Of a stretch of 64,000 nucleotides of DNA, positions 46,400 to 59,330 are shown piece after piece. The stretch spans positions 2,711,362-2,775,361 of the forward strand of contig NC_068566.1 in the NCBI RefSeq assembly GCF_025698545.1, written 5' to 3'. The notes below the pieces were generated by a model. That model saw nothing but the letters and a program-made list of their open reading frames with translations. It had not been told where the DNA came from and did not search any database. This DNA comes from Gossypium raimondii (Eukaryota > Streptophyta > Magnoliopsida > Malvales > Malvaceae). Within the stretch, counting starts at the first letter, position 1; each line of letters starts with the position of its first letter. The position numbers and the translations under genes are program-made.

Positions 46400-46670
46400 T
46401 TGATATATTTTTAAAAAGATGTTATTAATTATCTTTGATGAGTTTAGATAAATTAAATTGGTTATCAGAGAATTTATTCTTTGGGTAAAACATAACTGTG
46501 GGATTGAACCGTGTAACCAATTTCGTATCTCCTCTATTGCTTCTACTTATCTTTATTGTTCTTAACTATATCATTCAACTGTCTTGTTACAGCATCAGTT
46601 GTAACATTGCATTAGTACAACTACAACTAAACACTTGCATTTTCAATTGATATCAGAACCTAACACTAAA
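46400..46670 (+). mobile_element. Possible LTR remnant with primer-site-like end
   Basis: TGATATCAGAACC at about 46648-46661 resembles the tRNA-Met primer-binding phrase that follows plant LTRs (TGGTATCAGAGC). The preceding 200 bases have LTR-like leader composition. The limits are not clear, no coding region follows, and it is an old fossil if real. Confidence 0.35.
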
Positions 46671-47009
46671 TATATTTGATGGGATGTGGTTATTATTCAT
46701 AAGTTGATGCTTGAGTTAAACGTAAAATTACTATTCATGTTGATCACGATCAATCATCATAAATACTACATCAAAAGATTCATATTGTTTCATGAGTTAT
46801 GACTCTTATTTATAAAATCATTCATAATGTAAACCTTGTTTCAGCTCTTTAAATAAACTTGATGCGAACTGTCAGAAGGAGGAGCACGAGAATAGAGCAA
46901 TAGTGATGCTACTTTTATCTGTGCTTATACTTTGATTTATGGGGGATTAATTTCATGTATTGGTTTGAAGTGAGGCAACATCTTTTTATAATAAAAGTAT
47001 CTAACAACC
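46671..47009. other. Gene-free DNA between LTR remnant and SINE piece
   Basis: No gene or complete repeat is seen. Confidence 0.4.
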
Positions 47010-47096
47010 TTAAAATAAGAGAATAATGCGCTTGAACCCAATGTTTTTTATACTAGCAACAATACCGATATTAACTAAATTAAAACTCAATCGACT
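47010..47096 (-). mobile_element. Partial SINE of the same family
   Basis: It shares AGAGAATAATGCGCTTGAACCC, AGCAACAATACCGAT and AAAACTCAATCGACTA with the other minus copies, but the tail half is missing and no target duplication is seen. Confidence 0.6.
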
Positions 47097-47744
47097 ATTT
47101 TTAAAAATTCAACATATTTTTAAAACAATCAATTTATAAACCACTTAACCACGCACCAATAAACTCATTTTCTTCCAATAATGAGATAATGTTATGCTTA
47201 ACTAACGAGAAAAACATAATCTTTAAAAGATTCTGAAAGTGATGAGTTCTCGGAATTAATACTTAACAGTTAATTCTTTTATTTAATAAAATACTAAATT
47301 ATTTTTGATATTAATCAATTCTTATTGCTTGGTTGAAGCAGGAAGCTTTATAATAAATTTAAAAATAAGATCCATGCAAATTTATTACGAAAAATTGATT
47401 GATTAATCCAATTGCTGAATGTGATTATGATAGTTGATACAGTGTTCATCCTAATTTAATACCAAATAATTTGTGCTTTATTTTCGTCAAATTTTGGGTG
47501 TATTTATTAAAATTTAGGTTGCTTCCAAATATTGGTCGATAAAAGAAAAATTCCAGCTCCGGCCTTTAAAGACTTGAAAGATTAATTGATTTAATTTAAT
47601 GCCCATTCTACAAAGCATATTTTTGCAGAAAGAGGATGTTAATATGTGAAAAAATAATTAGTAAGTTAATCGTATGATTATTGAAATATTTGAAATTTTT
47701 TTAATTCGTGAAACTATTTGAAAATTTTTTTGTAAGTCTGATTA
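47097..47744. other. Gene-free AT-rich DNA
   Basis: No supported gene, RNA gene or complete repeat is seen. Confidence 0.4.
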
Positions 47745-48128
47745 GCTAACTTTAAGGGACGATTCGATGATTGGTATAATGGATCAGTACCCATTGGCGA
47801 GTAGAAGAACATACTTTAGATCCAAATCGATCTTGCGGTTAGTGTCAGAGATCAAGAAAGAAAGCTGTTTGGATTTCAGTTCATAGATTCGTAATGTTTA
47901 AAGCCATTTCATTAAAAAAAACTGAATTGTAGAAGAGAAGGGGAAAGAGAGCTCTTGATTGGCGTAGGTAGTACGAACAAAGAGGACTATACAACAATGA
48001 TTTCAACAACTCAGTGACTTAAATGAAAACTTCCGAATAGTTTAGTGATAATTTTGTAACTTTTTGAAGTTGGATGACCAAAATGTAAACTTACTAATAG
48101 TTTAGTGACGTTGAGTGTAGTTTACCCC
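47745..48128. mobile_element. Partial copy of the MITE found upstream of GT34
   Basis: It matches 27175-27513 over most of its length: 'gagtagaagaa', 'tagaagagaaggggaa', 'acttaaatgaaaa', and the right end AGTTTACCCC. The matching left inverted repeat is absent or very worn. Confidence 0.65.
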
Positions 48129-48359
48129 TTTTTTTGTTTTTGCTTAAATGAAGTTTTTCGGAATAATAAACCCCTTTTGATATAGTTAGAGGCTTGGTTT
48201 TCTCGAGTCAATAGTGAATCGTTTGCTTTAGCTTATCGATCGTCAATTAGCTCGAGTCTACTATGACTCGCTTTTGTCTAGGTTTGACTTGAGCTTTTAT
48301 TGTTTTATATGAATTCATTAGATTTTATTGAGGAAGACATGATCATCATGTTCCAAATA

Positions 48360-48990
48360 GACCTGATAATGGGCCAAGTCGATGCAAAATTTTAGGCCTA
48401 CTTTTTAGGCTCGAGCCTAACCTGAAAAGTGGGCCTAAAATTTTGTCCAATCCCAACCCATATTAAAAATGCTAAACTCGAGCCCGACTCGACCCGCCCG
48501 TATTAATATTTTTTAGATTATTTTTTATGTAAAAACAAATTTTAAAAAATATAATACATCAAATACACTAAAAACATTAAAATAAATGTTTACCAACAAA
48601 TTGGAAATACATTAAAAAAAATCTTTATACTTAAATAACACTAAGATAGTTGCAACTTAGCAAGCAAATGCCTCTAAAATAGTAGTAAAGGTAACAATAA
48701 AACAAGAGTTATACAATATCCAAACAATAACAACAAAATAGTAGTAATATAATAACGAAATAGTAGCAGCAAAATGACAACGAAACAACATCAAAACAAT
48801 TGATTTGGGCTGGATCGGGTCAAGTTCAAGCCCAAAAATTTTACTTGGGGCCTGACTTGTTTAGAACACGAGTTTTATTTTTCATCCAACTCTTCCAACT
48901 TTCCAAACGAGCCTTCAAATTTGATTGAATAACCCAACCCAATATAATTCTAGTTCCAACCCACCAGCTCATAAGGTTTGGTGACTGACA
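48360..48990. mobile_element. hAT-like non-autonomous element, second copy
   Basis: It is related to the split element at 32065-34970: GGGCC/GTCG-rich left arm, 'gattattttt...aaaat' core with 'ataatacatcaaatacact', and a right arm with CATCCAACTC...CCTTCAAATTTG. The ends GACCTGATAATGGGCC and AGCTCATAAGGTTTGG are loosely inverted. No clean 8-bp flank was found. Non-coding. Confidence 0.6.
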
Positions 48991-49972
48991 CCCATTGAGA
49001 CTTATGTTTGAGATGCTAATATTTATTTTCTAAGTAATGTTGTAACACCCCAAACCTAGCCTAGAAGTTATGACCAGAAGTTGAGGAATTATATTACCTC
49101 ATTTAAAAGCCTTTGTTTCGATCAAACTAAAAGTGCGTCTCAAAAACATGAAATTTGGCAAAAGTTTCACAAATGTTTAGAAAAAAAACTTAAATCCAAA
49201 TCGCTTATTTCAATCCCAAAATTTGAACTCAAAATCGTGTTTGAAAATAAATATTTTGGCAAATCCTTTCCAGTTTAGAGACAAACACTCGTTAAAACCA
49301 TTTGTTTATTTACAAAAAAAAAACTCTTTAGGGGTTTCTTAATTTTGCAACAGAAAAACTTTCAGAGTTTCAAATTTGAAAAATTGTTAACCTGCGAAGT
49401 TTTGCAGTTTCATGTTAAAAATACTCAAACCAAACAAACAAAACAAAAACAAAAAACCAAAAACAAAGTTCAAAAAATATTACAGTCCAAAAGTAATTAA
49501 TACTAAAACCACCATATATATTTTAATTAATTGAGAAAATAAATTGAGCTCCCGCACGCCGTCCAATCCTAAGTCCGAAGATTTCCTGAACGGTCAGAGA
49601 TAAAATAAAGGGGTGAGCTATAGAGCTCAGTGTATAACTAAAACTCAAATTGAGATCACACACATTATGATATACAAAACAAAAAATCACAGAAAATTTC
49701 ATAACGACTAGTCAAACAGAATTGGGTATGCATGTTTATGCCAATGCAGTATTTTTTAGAAAATCATAATGCGAATTTTTCAAAAAATCGTCCTACCCAA
49801 CTCCGCTACACATCAAAATAGAGTTCTCCCCCGAACTTATCCATCCAAAACACACCTATTAAGTTATCCCAGATTGCTTGGCAACGATGACTCGCATCCC
49901 AGGTTGCCCGACAACGATGGCTTAGCAATATGCATTAAACTGCCAAATTAAATATATGTGGTCAAACCACTG

Positions 49973-52448
49973 TGTCGAAACCTTTTTTTTGAAATTGACT
50001 TTTTATTTTAAAAAGAACTAAAATGGAGTCGCCACCAATTCTTTTTATTTAGGTGTGATTGGATCACCTCAAAGCTCATTTTAACAAAATGTTATACTTA
50101 TTGAAACGATACTTTTTGGTCTACAAAATCTAAGAAATAGGTTTGGGAGTCGGTTACGCACGAGAAAGGATTAGCACCCTCGTGACGCCCAAAATTGGTA
50201 CCTAGTAGATTACTTGATGTCTTAATGCCGAGAAAAAATTTGAAGAGAATTTAAAACACAATCCCACCTTGCATAACGATATTTTTAATTAAATTCACTT
50301 AAGTAAATTAAAACAAATGTAAAAGGCCTTCTTATCTCGAGGTAGACAAAAAGGTCACGTCCAGTAAGTTAGGACACGACATCTTGAATCCTCAAAAATA
50401 AACTTGCTCATTATTCGATTATTTAATTAAATCTCATGTATTTTAATTTTAAAAAGGATATTTGGTTATCTAGGTTCAAAGAGAAAGTCGAACCCCATTA
50501 GTTAGGGCAAGACGTCTCGAATCTCCATATACGGAACATTGCCTTAATTTTAAAATTTTCCTTTATCGAGTGATAACAAATTTAACATTTAAAACAATGC
50601 GTATTTATCTTATTTAGGTATGGTACGACAATGGATAAACATATCTAAACACGATTCGTGACATGATTATAGTGAAATAAAATGAAATGACAAGTGTACA
50701 AAAATGGAACGAGGATACATAAAAAATAAAATGTCGTGCTAGTAAATGATAATGATATAAATATAATAAAACAAATTGTAATAATAATGGCGATAATCTT
50801 GTTATATTTACTACTCTAATACTAATATAAATAATGAAAGAGAAATAAATAATAACAATAATAATAGTAACAATGACGATGACAAAATATGCGAATAAAA
50901 GAAACAAAAAAGAACAACACAAGTTTTAAATATAAAAGAATAAATAAATAAATAAATATAAATATAAAGGAAGATAATTTATAAAATATTGAAAATAAAG
51001 GACTAAATCGAGATCTAAACAAAATTTAAAGTAAACATCATAATAAAATAAACAAATTAAATAATAAAATATAGTAAAGGACTAAAATCAAATGCGCGAA
51101 AAAAGACAAGGATCAACTAGGAAATTATCCCCCTTGTCCCTTAAACGCACTGTTCCTAGGAGATCAAATGGTCAGAGGACTGAAATGAAAAAACAATAAA
51201 ATTAAATGCATAAATTTAAAAAAGAAAAAAAGGCTGAAATTAGGACCAGCTTGAAAAAGAGTCCAAAAGCGGAAGGACCAGGGTCATAAATAAGCTATTA
51301 TTGTGAAAACATGCGGATCCTAGGACGAATCGGGTTGGGTCTTTGGGCCGACTTCAAAATGACACCGTTTAGGATGTTTATTTCCCATAAATGGTCCAAG
51401 GACCAAAATAAAAATAAAATAAAATAAAGTGGTCAAATTAAAAAATAAAAAGAATAAAACTTGACCTAATTGAAACCATCTGTAAAAGTAGAAGGACCCA
51501 TGTAACAATTAGATCCCCATGTCAAAAACACGCGGATCCTACATAGTTCGGGTCGGGTTGGCGATCAGGTCGTATCAAAACGACGTCGTTTGGGCGTCTG
51601 AAAGTCAAGCCCAAAACGGCGTCGTATCATAGCCCTTTAAATACCAAAAAAATTTCAAAAAAAATCATTTCAAACACCTTTTAGAAAAAAACCTGAAACC
51701 CGTCTCTATTTTCTCTCAACAGCCCTCTCAAGCTAGCTATCGGGCCACCGTGGTGGCCACTAGTCACCGGCTACGGCACTGTCGTCCATGGTGACCGAAA
51801 AGTGCAAAAATAGTCATTTTTTTGCCTTTTGATTCCCCGAGCCCAAAATATGTCATCTTTAATCAGAGATGACGATCCTAGGGCCACTCATGGCGACTGA
51901 ATCCGAAAAGCCCAGTAAGTTTTCGACTCTTTTTTGTTTTATGTTTATTTTGAAAAAATAAAATAAAAGGACCACCTTTTTAGAATTTTTCTTTCTCTTT
52001 TCTTTATATTATTTTTTTGTGCGTAAAAAATTACATGGATTATTGTGGCTTTTATAGCCAATTTACATGTTATATTTTACTGTTTTTGCTACTGTTCTTT
52101 GCTATTTTTTTGCTTCCGTGGTCTTTTTCTTTCTCTTTTCTTGCAGGTACCGGTGTGGTCAACGGAGGGGAGAGAAGAGGCGCCCTTTGCCGTTTTGTTA
52201 CAAGGCGGCAGACGTGTGTCAGGCCTTGGGATGAGGCACGAGAGGCGTGATCGAGGAGAAGCGGCCAGAAATCGTTTCTGGCAAAAAAATTAAGTTTTTG
52301 GGCCGTTGGGCCATTAGGTTACTGATTTGGGCTATTTGGGCCTGATTTTGTAAATGGACTGAACCTTTTTTTATTATTTATTTTGGGTTTTTTTATTTTT
52401 TCATTTTATTGTTTGTAATCTGGGCCCGGGCAAAATTGGGCCCTGACA
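49973..52448 (+). mobile_element. Solo LTR copy D (2.48 kb), same family as copies A-C
   Basis: It begins TGTCGAAACC and ends GGGCCCTGACA. The flanks CACTG (49968-49972) and CACTA (52449-52453) agree at 4 of 5. It has the GGAGTCGCCACC block, the GTTACG palindrome, and AAACGACGTCGTTTG at about 51578 ahead of a TTTAAATA box. No internal coding region is present. Confidence 0.82.
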
Positions 52449-52658
52449 CACTAAATTGCAGATCATTAAACTGTCAGTACAGAATCTTCTTCCTTTTAAC
52501 ATTATCCCAACCCTCATGCAATGTGTCATGGCATACATGTACAAAATCAGAATGGTGAGCATGTAGAACATGCTGACATATAGTAACAGAAACAGAAGGC
52601 GTGAAAGTCTATGCTTTACAAAACATATTTATTTATCCTTATAGAAACACATCATTTT

Positions 52659-55600
52659 TGTAACACCCCTTACCCGTATCCAACACCGGAATAGGGTACG
52701 AGACATTACCAGAACACATACACTTGTAAACATATTTAACCGAGTTATAAAATTTCATCTAAATTAAAACTTTCAAAATTGTTAACATGCTTTTATAACT
52801 CTTCACAATATATCCTCAAAATATTATAATATTAATAAATAGGGCCTACGAGACCCGATACATACTCATGCAATTCAATCTTCATTTCCATTTCATTCAA
52901 TTTGAAATTTCTCATGCTCACAATTTAAATCATATCACTAGCAATTTCTATTTAATTCACATACAATTCAATGTCATTAAGTTTAATACTAATACGTATT
53001 TACCATTTAACTCAACGTTTATCAACTATACCATTCACTAACACATTTATGAAATTCTCAATTTTGCAATGAAAATATCACTTTAGCTTAAATAACAACA
53101 TCATCCTGGTATAAATACACTACCACTTATCCATTTACTTTAATTCTTTTGGGCCCATTTGTCACTTACCATCCTTAATCAAATTAGGGAACGGTTATGA
53201 AAAATTGAGTACTTCATTTCCACTTTGCCATAGTGTAACTATGGTATTGAATATGATCACTTATCACTTTCCGAAGCCATAGCACTGCCACGGTCTTACA
53301 CGGATCACATTTATCACTTGTCACTTGTCCCTGATCAGATAAGTGTAGCTAAAGCTACCACTTATCACTTGTTACTTGTCACTGATCAGATAAGTGTAGC
53401 TAAAGCTACCACTTATCACTTGTCACCTGTCACTGATCAGATAAGTGTAGCTAAAGCTACTACTTATCACTTGTCACTTGTCACTGATCAGAAGTACCCA
53501 AATCCGGCATTCCGATCAATTTGATCATTTATTCGGTTTTCGCATTTTTATTTTATTCTCAATTCATCAACAAATATATATCATCATATACTATATAATT
53601 TATGAAATTAAAATTTAATCATTAAATTTCAGCCATATGAACTTACTATTTCATTACCTTTCCACACTCGTTTCCTATGCACATCACACAAGATATAAAC
53701 ATGTCATTCAACCATAGTCGCAAGCTAGTGTATTTAAACATAACTCTTTTTTTGAACTAACCATATGATAAACCATTTCACTAGAGATTACATAATTTAA
53801 ACATTACCACCCTTTTCATGATCACAAGCATATTTTCAATTAGGCACTTACCATTTTAATGCATAACTTATAAATTTAACATGGCATAATCTAGCCACTA
53901 CTTGGCTAAAGCCTAAGCATGTACAACAAATATGTTAGCCAAATACACATATAGCATAAGCATTATAAGCATGGATGAGCACAACATTTATTCATGTATC
54001 ACACTCACCAACATGTGTTAATTCATAAATCATTCATGACATTATTTCATGCCAAATCATATATCGAATATACCATACACACATACTATGAAACTTTATT
54101 TTCACACATGAGCTTAAACCATGACCAATAATGCACAAATATAAGCATCACTTCTATTTCATCGTTTGTCAATTATAATCAAGCATATGACTAATTATAC
54201 AAAAATCATTCATATATTTCCCAATTTTCCTCCTCCTCCTCCTCCTCTCCATTCCACATCCTTAATGTGTATAACAAACTTAAACAACATTAACTATAAT
54301 TTTACTATTTACTCACATGTATATTCAAAGCTATTTATCCGAGTTAGAGTCACTAAATTATTTTTATCTGGAGCTACAGAGCTCCAAATTAAGACCCGTT
54401 AATTTTTCCTGAAACTAGATTCACATATCTTCTTACCATAAAATTTTTAAAATTTTTGGTTTAGCCAAATAGTACAATTTATTCTTTAAAGTTTCCCCTG
54501 TTTCGCTGTCTGACAGTTCCGACTACTCTTCACTAAAAATGAATTATCTAATTGTACAGAATTCAGATGATGTTTCCGTTTGTTTCCTTTGAAAATAAAC
54601 TCATTGAGGATTCTAAGCATATAAATTATAACTCATAATTATTTTTTCTTCAATTTTTGATGATTTTTCAAAGTCAGAATAGGGGAACCCGAAATCATTC
54701 TGATATTGTCTCACAAAATTTATTATATCTCATAATTTATAATTCCATTACTTACACCGTTTCTTCTCTGAGAAACTAGGCTCAATAAGCTTTAATTTCA
54801 TATTTTATTCACCCTCTAATTCAATTACCAAAATTTTTGGTGATTTTTCAAATTGAAACCATTGCTGTTGTCCAAAACTATTTTAGTGCAAAATGTTGAT
54901 TTCCATTTTGCCCCAAATTTCACAGTTCATACAATTCAGTCCTTGCTCAATTAACCCCCCAATTAAGCTAATTTTTCTCAATTAGTACTTTACCTAGACA
55001 TTATAAGTTATTTCACAACTATTGAAATTCAGAATTTCCACATATAACCCCAACTTCAAACTCTTTTACTATTAGGTCCCAAACATTCACTTTCTATTCA
55101 ATTCTTTCAATAAAATCAACATATGAACAATTTAAAGCTCTAATTCCATGCTAAATCATCATATACTTTCAGCATGTATTCATAGCAACTTTCAACTTCT
55201 TTCATAGAATCAAAAACTAATGAATACAACAAGTGGGCCTAGTTGTAAAAGTCACAAAAACACAAAAATTTCAAGAAATAATCAAGAATTGAACTTACTT
55301 GCAGTAAAATGAAGAACCAGCTTAAGGAAACCCTTCTATGGTGTTTTAGCTGATGAGAATGCAGAAAAATAAAAAGAAATCTAGATAATTTCACTTCAAT
55401 CCTAGCTTTATTAAGTAAAATTTGTAATATTCCAATTTTGTCCTTAATTCTCCTTTTTTTTTTGTACCTTTGCCGTCCAGCCCAAATAGACTTTGGGTCT
55501 ATTTGCCTTTTAAGCCCTCTTTCTTTTATCATTTAAGTTATTTAATCATTTCCCATAATTTTGCATTTATTACAATTTAGTCCTTTTTGTTCAATTAATT

Positions 55601-55890
55601 ATCGGAACTTTAAAATTTCTTAACGAAACTTTAATACTAACTTTTTAACACTCCATAAATATTTATAAAAATATTTATGGCTCGGTTTAAAATCTCTGAG
55701 GTCTCGATACCTCGTTTTTTATTCTAATTATTTTAATATTTATTTCTAGTGCACTATTCACTATTTCAAAAATTTTCCTAACTTCACATTAAACTTATAC
55801 TAACTAAATTAATAATATTTTCTACTCATTTGTCGAATTTAGTGATCTCGAATCACCGTTCTGACACCTCTAAAAATTCAGGCCATTACA
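52659..55890 (-). mobile_element. LTR, about 3.2 kb, minus orientation
   Basis: The ends are TGTAACACCCC (left) and GGCCATTACA (right), i.e. TG...CA on the minus strand. The flanks ATTTT and TTTTT agree at 4 of 5, but in a T-run this is weak. It contains a 51-bp tandem repeat at 53333-53485 and a (TCC)n tract at about 54230. No gag-pol is seen. Ty3/gypsy type by style. Confidence 0.65.
53333..53490. repeat. 51-bp tandem repeat, three copies plus a partial
   Basis: The word GATCAGATAAGTGTAGCTAA starts at 53333, 53384 and 53435, exactly 51 bp apart, and GATCAGA returns at 53486. The copies are nearly identical. 51 is a multiple of three, so one frame stays open across it, which is not evidence of coding. 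Confidence 0.95.
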
Positions 55891-55957
55891 TTTTTCCTCG
55901 TTGGATTTGTAGTCCAAAAATCACTATTCTGACTAGACTCAAAATCGGGCTGTTACA
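55891..55957 (-). mobile_element. 67-bp LTR-start remnant
   Basis: On the minus strand it begins TGTAACAGCCCGATTTTGAG, the same opening as the LTR at 62631 (TGTAATAGCCTGATTCTGAG). It abuts the 3.2-kb LTR, as if that element had landed just inside it or cut it off. Confidence 0.6.
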
Positions 55958-56800
55958 AGTTTTACCATGAAGTCGCATGCATAGTTAAATAATAGATTCA
56001 TGCATACAAATTAACAAAATCATATATTATACAAACTTATACAGGCATAACGAATATCATCAGAACTACCAGTACCAAATCATGCAAATGTATATATATT
56101 ACAAATACCCTAAACATATCAACACAAAAGCATAGTCACCAATACCTTGTTTTCAGGTCTTAATTAAGCGGTATGGACCCTACGGAGAGGTTAAATATAG
56201 TTCACGAATCAAAACGGGCTAAAATGAGAATTTTTAAAAAATAGGCTCACATGGCCTAATTGGCCTAGACCGTGTAGCTCACACGGTCTAGCACATGGCC
56301 GTGTGGCATCGACAGTTCCAATTTCAGCATTTTCCTATCGTTTTTACTTTTCTTAAAATACTAACCAAACAAAATATGACCAACTTAACAAGCCACACAC
56401 AATCCCAATTTGGCAATAAAACACTTACCCAAGGACGAAATCAGCACCCTCACAGTCTTAATTCTTCGATCGGTTAATCACCTGTACAATTAAAGATACG
56501 AAGCACCGCAGTACCCATAAATCCCCCACTTTACAAAAATTAAAAATCCCCAAAAACTGAAACAGAAAAATTAAATTATACTTATGCTAGAATCAAGTTG
56601 AAATCTATTTAATCAAACACCCGCTTCCGGAATTGAACGACACAAAGACCAATAAGCAAGAAAGCAGTAAAATTTTGGAGACAAAAGATGAAGAAAGAAG
56701 AAAGATTGCAAAATTCTCTTTCTTTTCTGGAACCAACATGAAACAAATGAGAGGAGTGAATAATGGGAAAGCCAATTTTGGAGAAATCTAATTAATTAAT

Positions 56801-58150
56801 AAATAAAATAAAAATAATAGTAATGAGGGTGAGAGAAACGTGAAGCAAAAACAATTTGTTTTTGAGAAATTCAAAAATTAAATTAAATTAAATAATAAAT
56901 AATAATAGATGATAATAACTAACTAACAAATTTTATTTAACACATCAACTAACACAAAGCAGTGAAAAGTAAGGAATTAAAATATAATTTTATTTTGTTT
57001 ACATAGGGATTTTATAAACACAAAATAAAAAAAGTAAACCAAAATTTAACCTCTAAATCAGCAACCTCATTTTTGTTGTCATTTATGTAGAAATAAAACA
57101 TAAGCTAAATGCTTAAAGATTAAGGGTAAGACAAAAATAACTAAAATTTTAAGGAAAAGAATTTAAACTTAAAACTTCACAACACCTATCTACTGAACTA
57201 GATTAACATAATTTTACAGTCTCAACTAAAATTCAACACATGATTACTCTTAATTTCAATAATCCATTTTCTTCTAACCCAATTTTTAGGGTAAGACAAG
57301 TGGGTTGAGTCAAACATTCTTTTTGGTGTAATCTCAAACGTTATGTAATTCTTTAATTTTTAATTTTAATGTATAGTAGCCTTTGTGCTCATTGATGGTA
57401 AAATTTTATTTATCAATTAAAATTCATTTTATAGTTTGACAAAAGATGATAGATGGATGTTCAACAGGTGTATGGTTAATGGGCTTACAATCAGTACATA
57501 GGCTTTAAAGCAGTGGGTAAAAACCCAGCATTGATGCACAATCAATGTCTTGACTTTAGACTCTAAACTAAAGTCTATGTGCAGTGGGAATCGGTGAAGT
57601 CTGTTGTCTATAATTCATTCATAGTTAATTTAAATGGCGAATCTTTAACAATAATGATCTTATTTTAATCAAGATAATTAATTTCAATTTATTGGGTCAG
57701 CTAAGTTGATTAATCCGGAGATTCAATTATATTAGTATAAAATTAACATAGTTTTCATCTTTTTAGACTTTTTTTTCTGGGATTGATATTTTAACATTTT
57801 ATTTGTGGAATTTATCAATATAATTATATTTATCATACATGTAAAATTTCGAATTGATTCGATATCTCTATCATATTGATCTAAAATATCATCTATGTGA
57901 AAGGATAAATTTCAAATTTATACATGAACTTTGGTTTAGTGCAATTATGTATATAAAATTTTGGTTGTGGTTCAAATGTATATATGAAACTTTAATTCTG
58001 ATTCAATCATACATGTTAAAAAAATTGAAACTAACAATTTGGTGCTAGAAGGAGTGCCCACTCCCTTGCCCAACAAATTTATATGGAGACAACTTTCATA
58101 TTTAAAAGTGTTGGCAATTGTACCTGTTTTTTAATAGTATGCTCCTTGTG
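56801..58150. other. Gene-free AT-rich DNA
   Basis: No supported gene. The 57850-58020 part has 'tttggtt...aatcatacat' phrases of a worn repeat. Confidence 0.4.
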
Positions 58151-58213
58151 TAGCATTTGGTGTCTGCTGGTTCTCAGTGGTTTTTTGTGCGTGTCGACTG
58201 TTGGTGTTTTCTC

Positions 58214-58993
58214 ATGGAGGAGGGGTTAGCCGATCTGCGATTAACGGAGGAAGGAGACAATAAGGAGTTGGAAGCTTGGGAGATTGAACAGAATACGGAG
58301 ACAGAAGACTCTTTTTTGGAGTTGCGCTTGGTAGGTTGTTTTCTAACAGCAACTACAATAAATTTTCAGGCTATGCAGATTGTGATGGCAAATCTGTGGC
58401 ACCCCTTGGGGGAAGTTTCCATTGCAGATGTGGGTGTGAAAAGGTTTGTCTTTCAATTCTATTGTGAAATGGATTTTAATAGGGTGGTGAAGGGCGCTCC
58501 CTGGACTTTTAACAATCATTTACTTGTTTTTCATCACTTAAAACAAGGCGAAGATCCTCTGGAAGTGGATTTGTTATATACAGAGTTCTAGGTTCAAATT
58601 TATAATCTGCCACATGGTTTCTTTACGGAAGCTATTGCTAAACAATTTGGAGATTTTATTGGAGTTTTCATGGATTACGATGTCAAAGCAATCACGACGG
58701 GTTTAAGAAATTACATGCGGATTAGAGTTAAAGTTGATATCCGGAAAAGTTTGAAGAGAAGAAAGAAACTTATTGTGGCAAAAAAAGAGTTCTTTGTTAT
58801 TTTCAAATATGAAAGGCTGTCAACATTTTGTTTTTTGTGTGGCAAACTCAGACATAGTGAGAATTGTTGTCATATACGAATGGTGACAGGGAGAAAGGAG
58901 CTCCCTCTTAAATGGGATATCTCGCTCAAAGCTTCTCCATGTAAGGCAGCAACGGGAAGCAGTGTTTGGTTAAGGGAACCAACTGAAATTTAG
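58214..58993 (+). pseudogene. LINE ORF1: DUF4283 plus zinc knuckle, with stops
   Basis: This is the first protein of a plant L1-type LINE, an RNA-binding chaperone. From ATG 58214: an acidic start, then a DUF4283 fold (LRLVGCFLTATTINF, MANLWHPLGEV, VVKGAPWTFNNHLLVF), then a basic stretch (KSLKRRKKLIV), then a CCHC-like knuckle FCFLCGKLRHSENCC at about 58829-58873. A TAG at 58589-58591 stands where the family has Trp (F-W-V-Q), and the frame ends again at 58991. The region up to 59330 is the worn ORF1 tail. Confidence 0.82.
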
Positions 58994-59330
58994 TGAGGGT
59001 ATCAGGGAATTCCTAAAAATGAGGAAGGTAAACAAGGAAAGAATTTGGTGGAGTTAAACCTGATGAGGAATAATGGAGTGAATCTGGGGCTGAATTTATA
59101 TGGAAAGTCAAAATAGATTTTGAATGAGGAGTTGGTTTCGATGGAGTTTGGGTCTACTGAAGAGGATCGACCCATTACTGGCGGAGAGGGGAAAAAGATG
59201 CCTAGACCCAATAATGTTCTAAATGCCTCTACCACTGATGAAATGATGTGGAGGAATGGTTTAGAGGAAGATGATAATCAAACCAATCAAACGGCTGAAC
59301 CTGCAGGGCAGGTCAGGTCAGCCGAGCATT

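Larger units (their letters stand above)
49041..56800 (-). mobile_element. LTR region, minus orientation, with two younger LTRs inside
   Basis: The outer sequence is 49041-49972, 52449-52658 and 55958 to about 56800. The start TGTAACACCCC and the CCCAGATTGCTTGGC...CGACAACGATGG words match the LTR at 19166-21422. The part at 56150-56320 has the CACATGG/CCGTGTGG-rich text common in cotton-type gypsy LTRs. The right limit near 56800 is a guess and no duplication was found. It is a fossil with no intact coding region. Confidence 0.5.

Noticed and set aside
49769-49951. Short frame at 49.8 kb as a gene
   Set aside because: It is read from the CGACAACGATGG-type repeats of an LTR.
53333-53490. CRISPR-like array
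   Set aside because: There are no spacers between the units, which are direct tandem copies in a plant LTR.
53318-53524. Repeat protein with 17-residue units
   Set aside because: The 51-bp tandem repeat is a multiple of three, so a frame stays open by arithmetic. It lies in an LTR and has no flanking gene structure.
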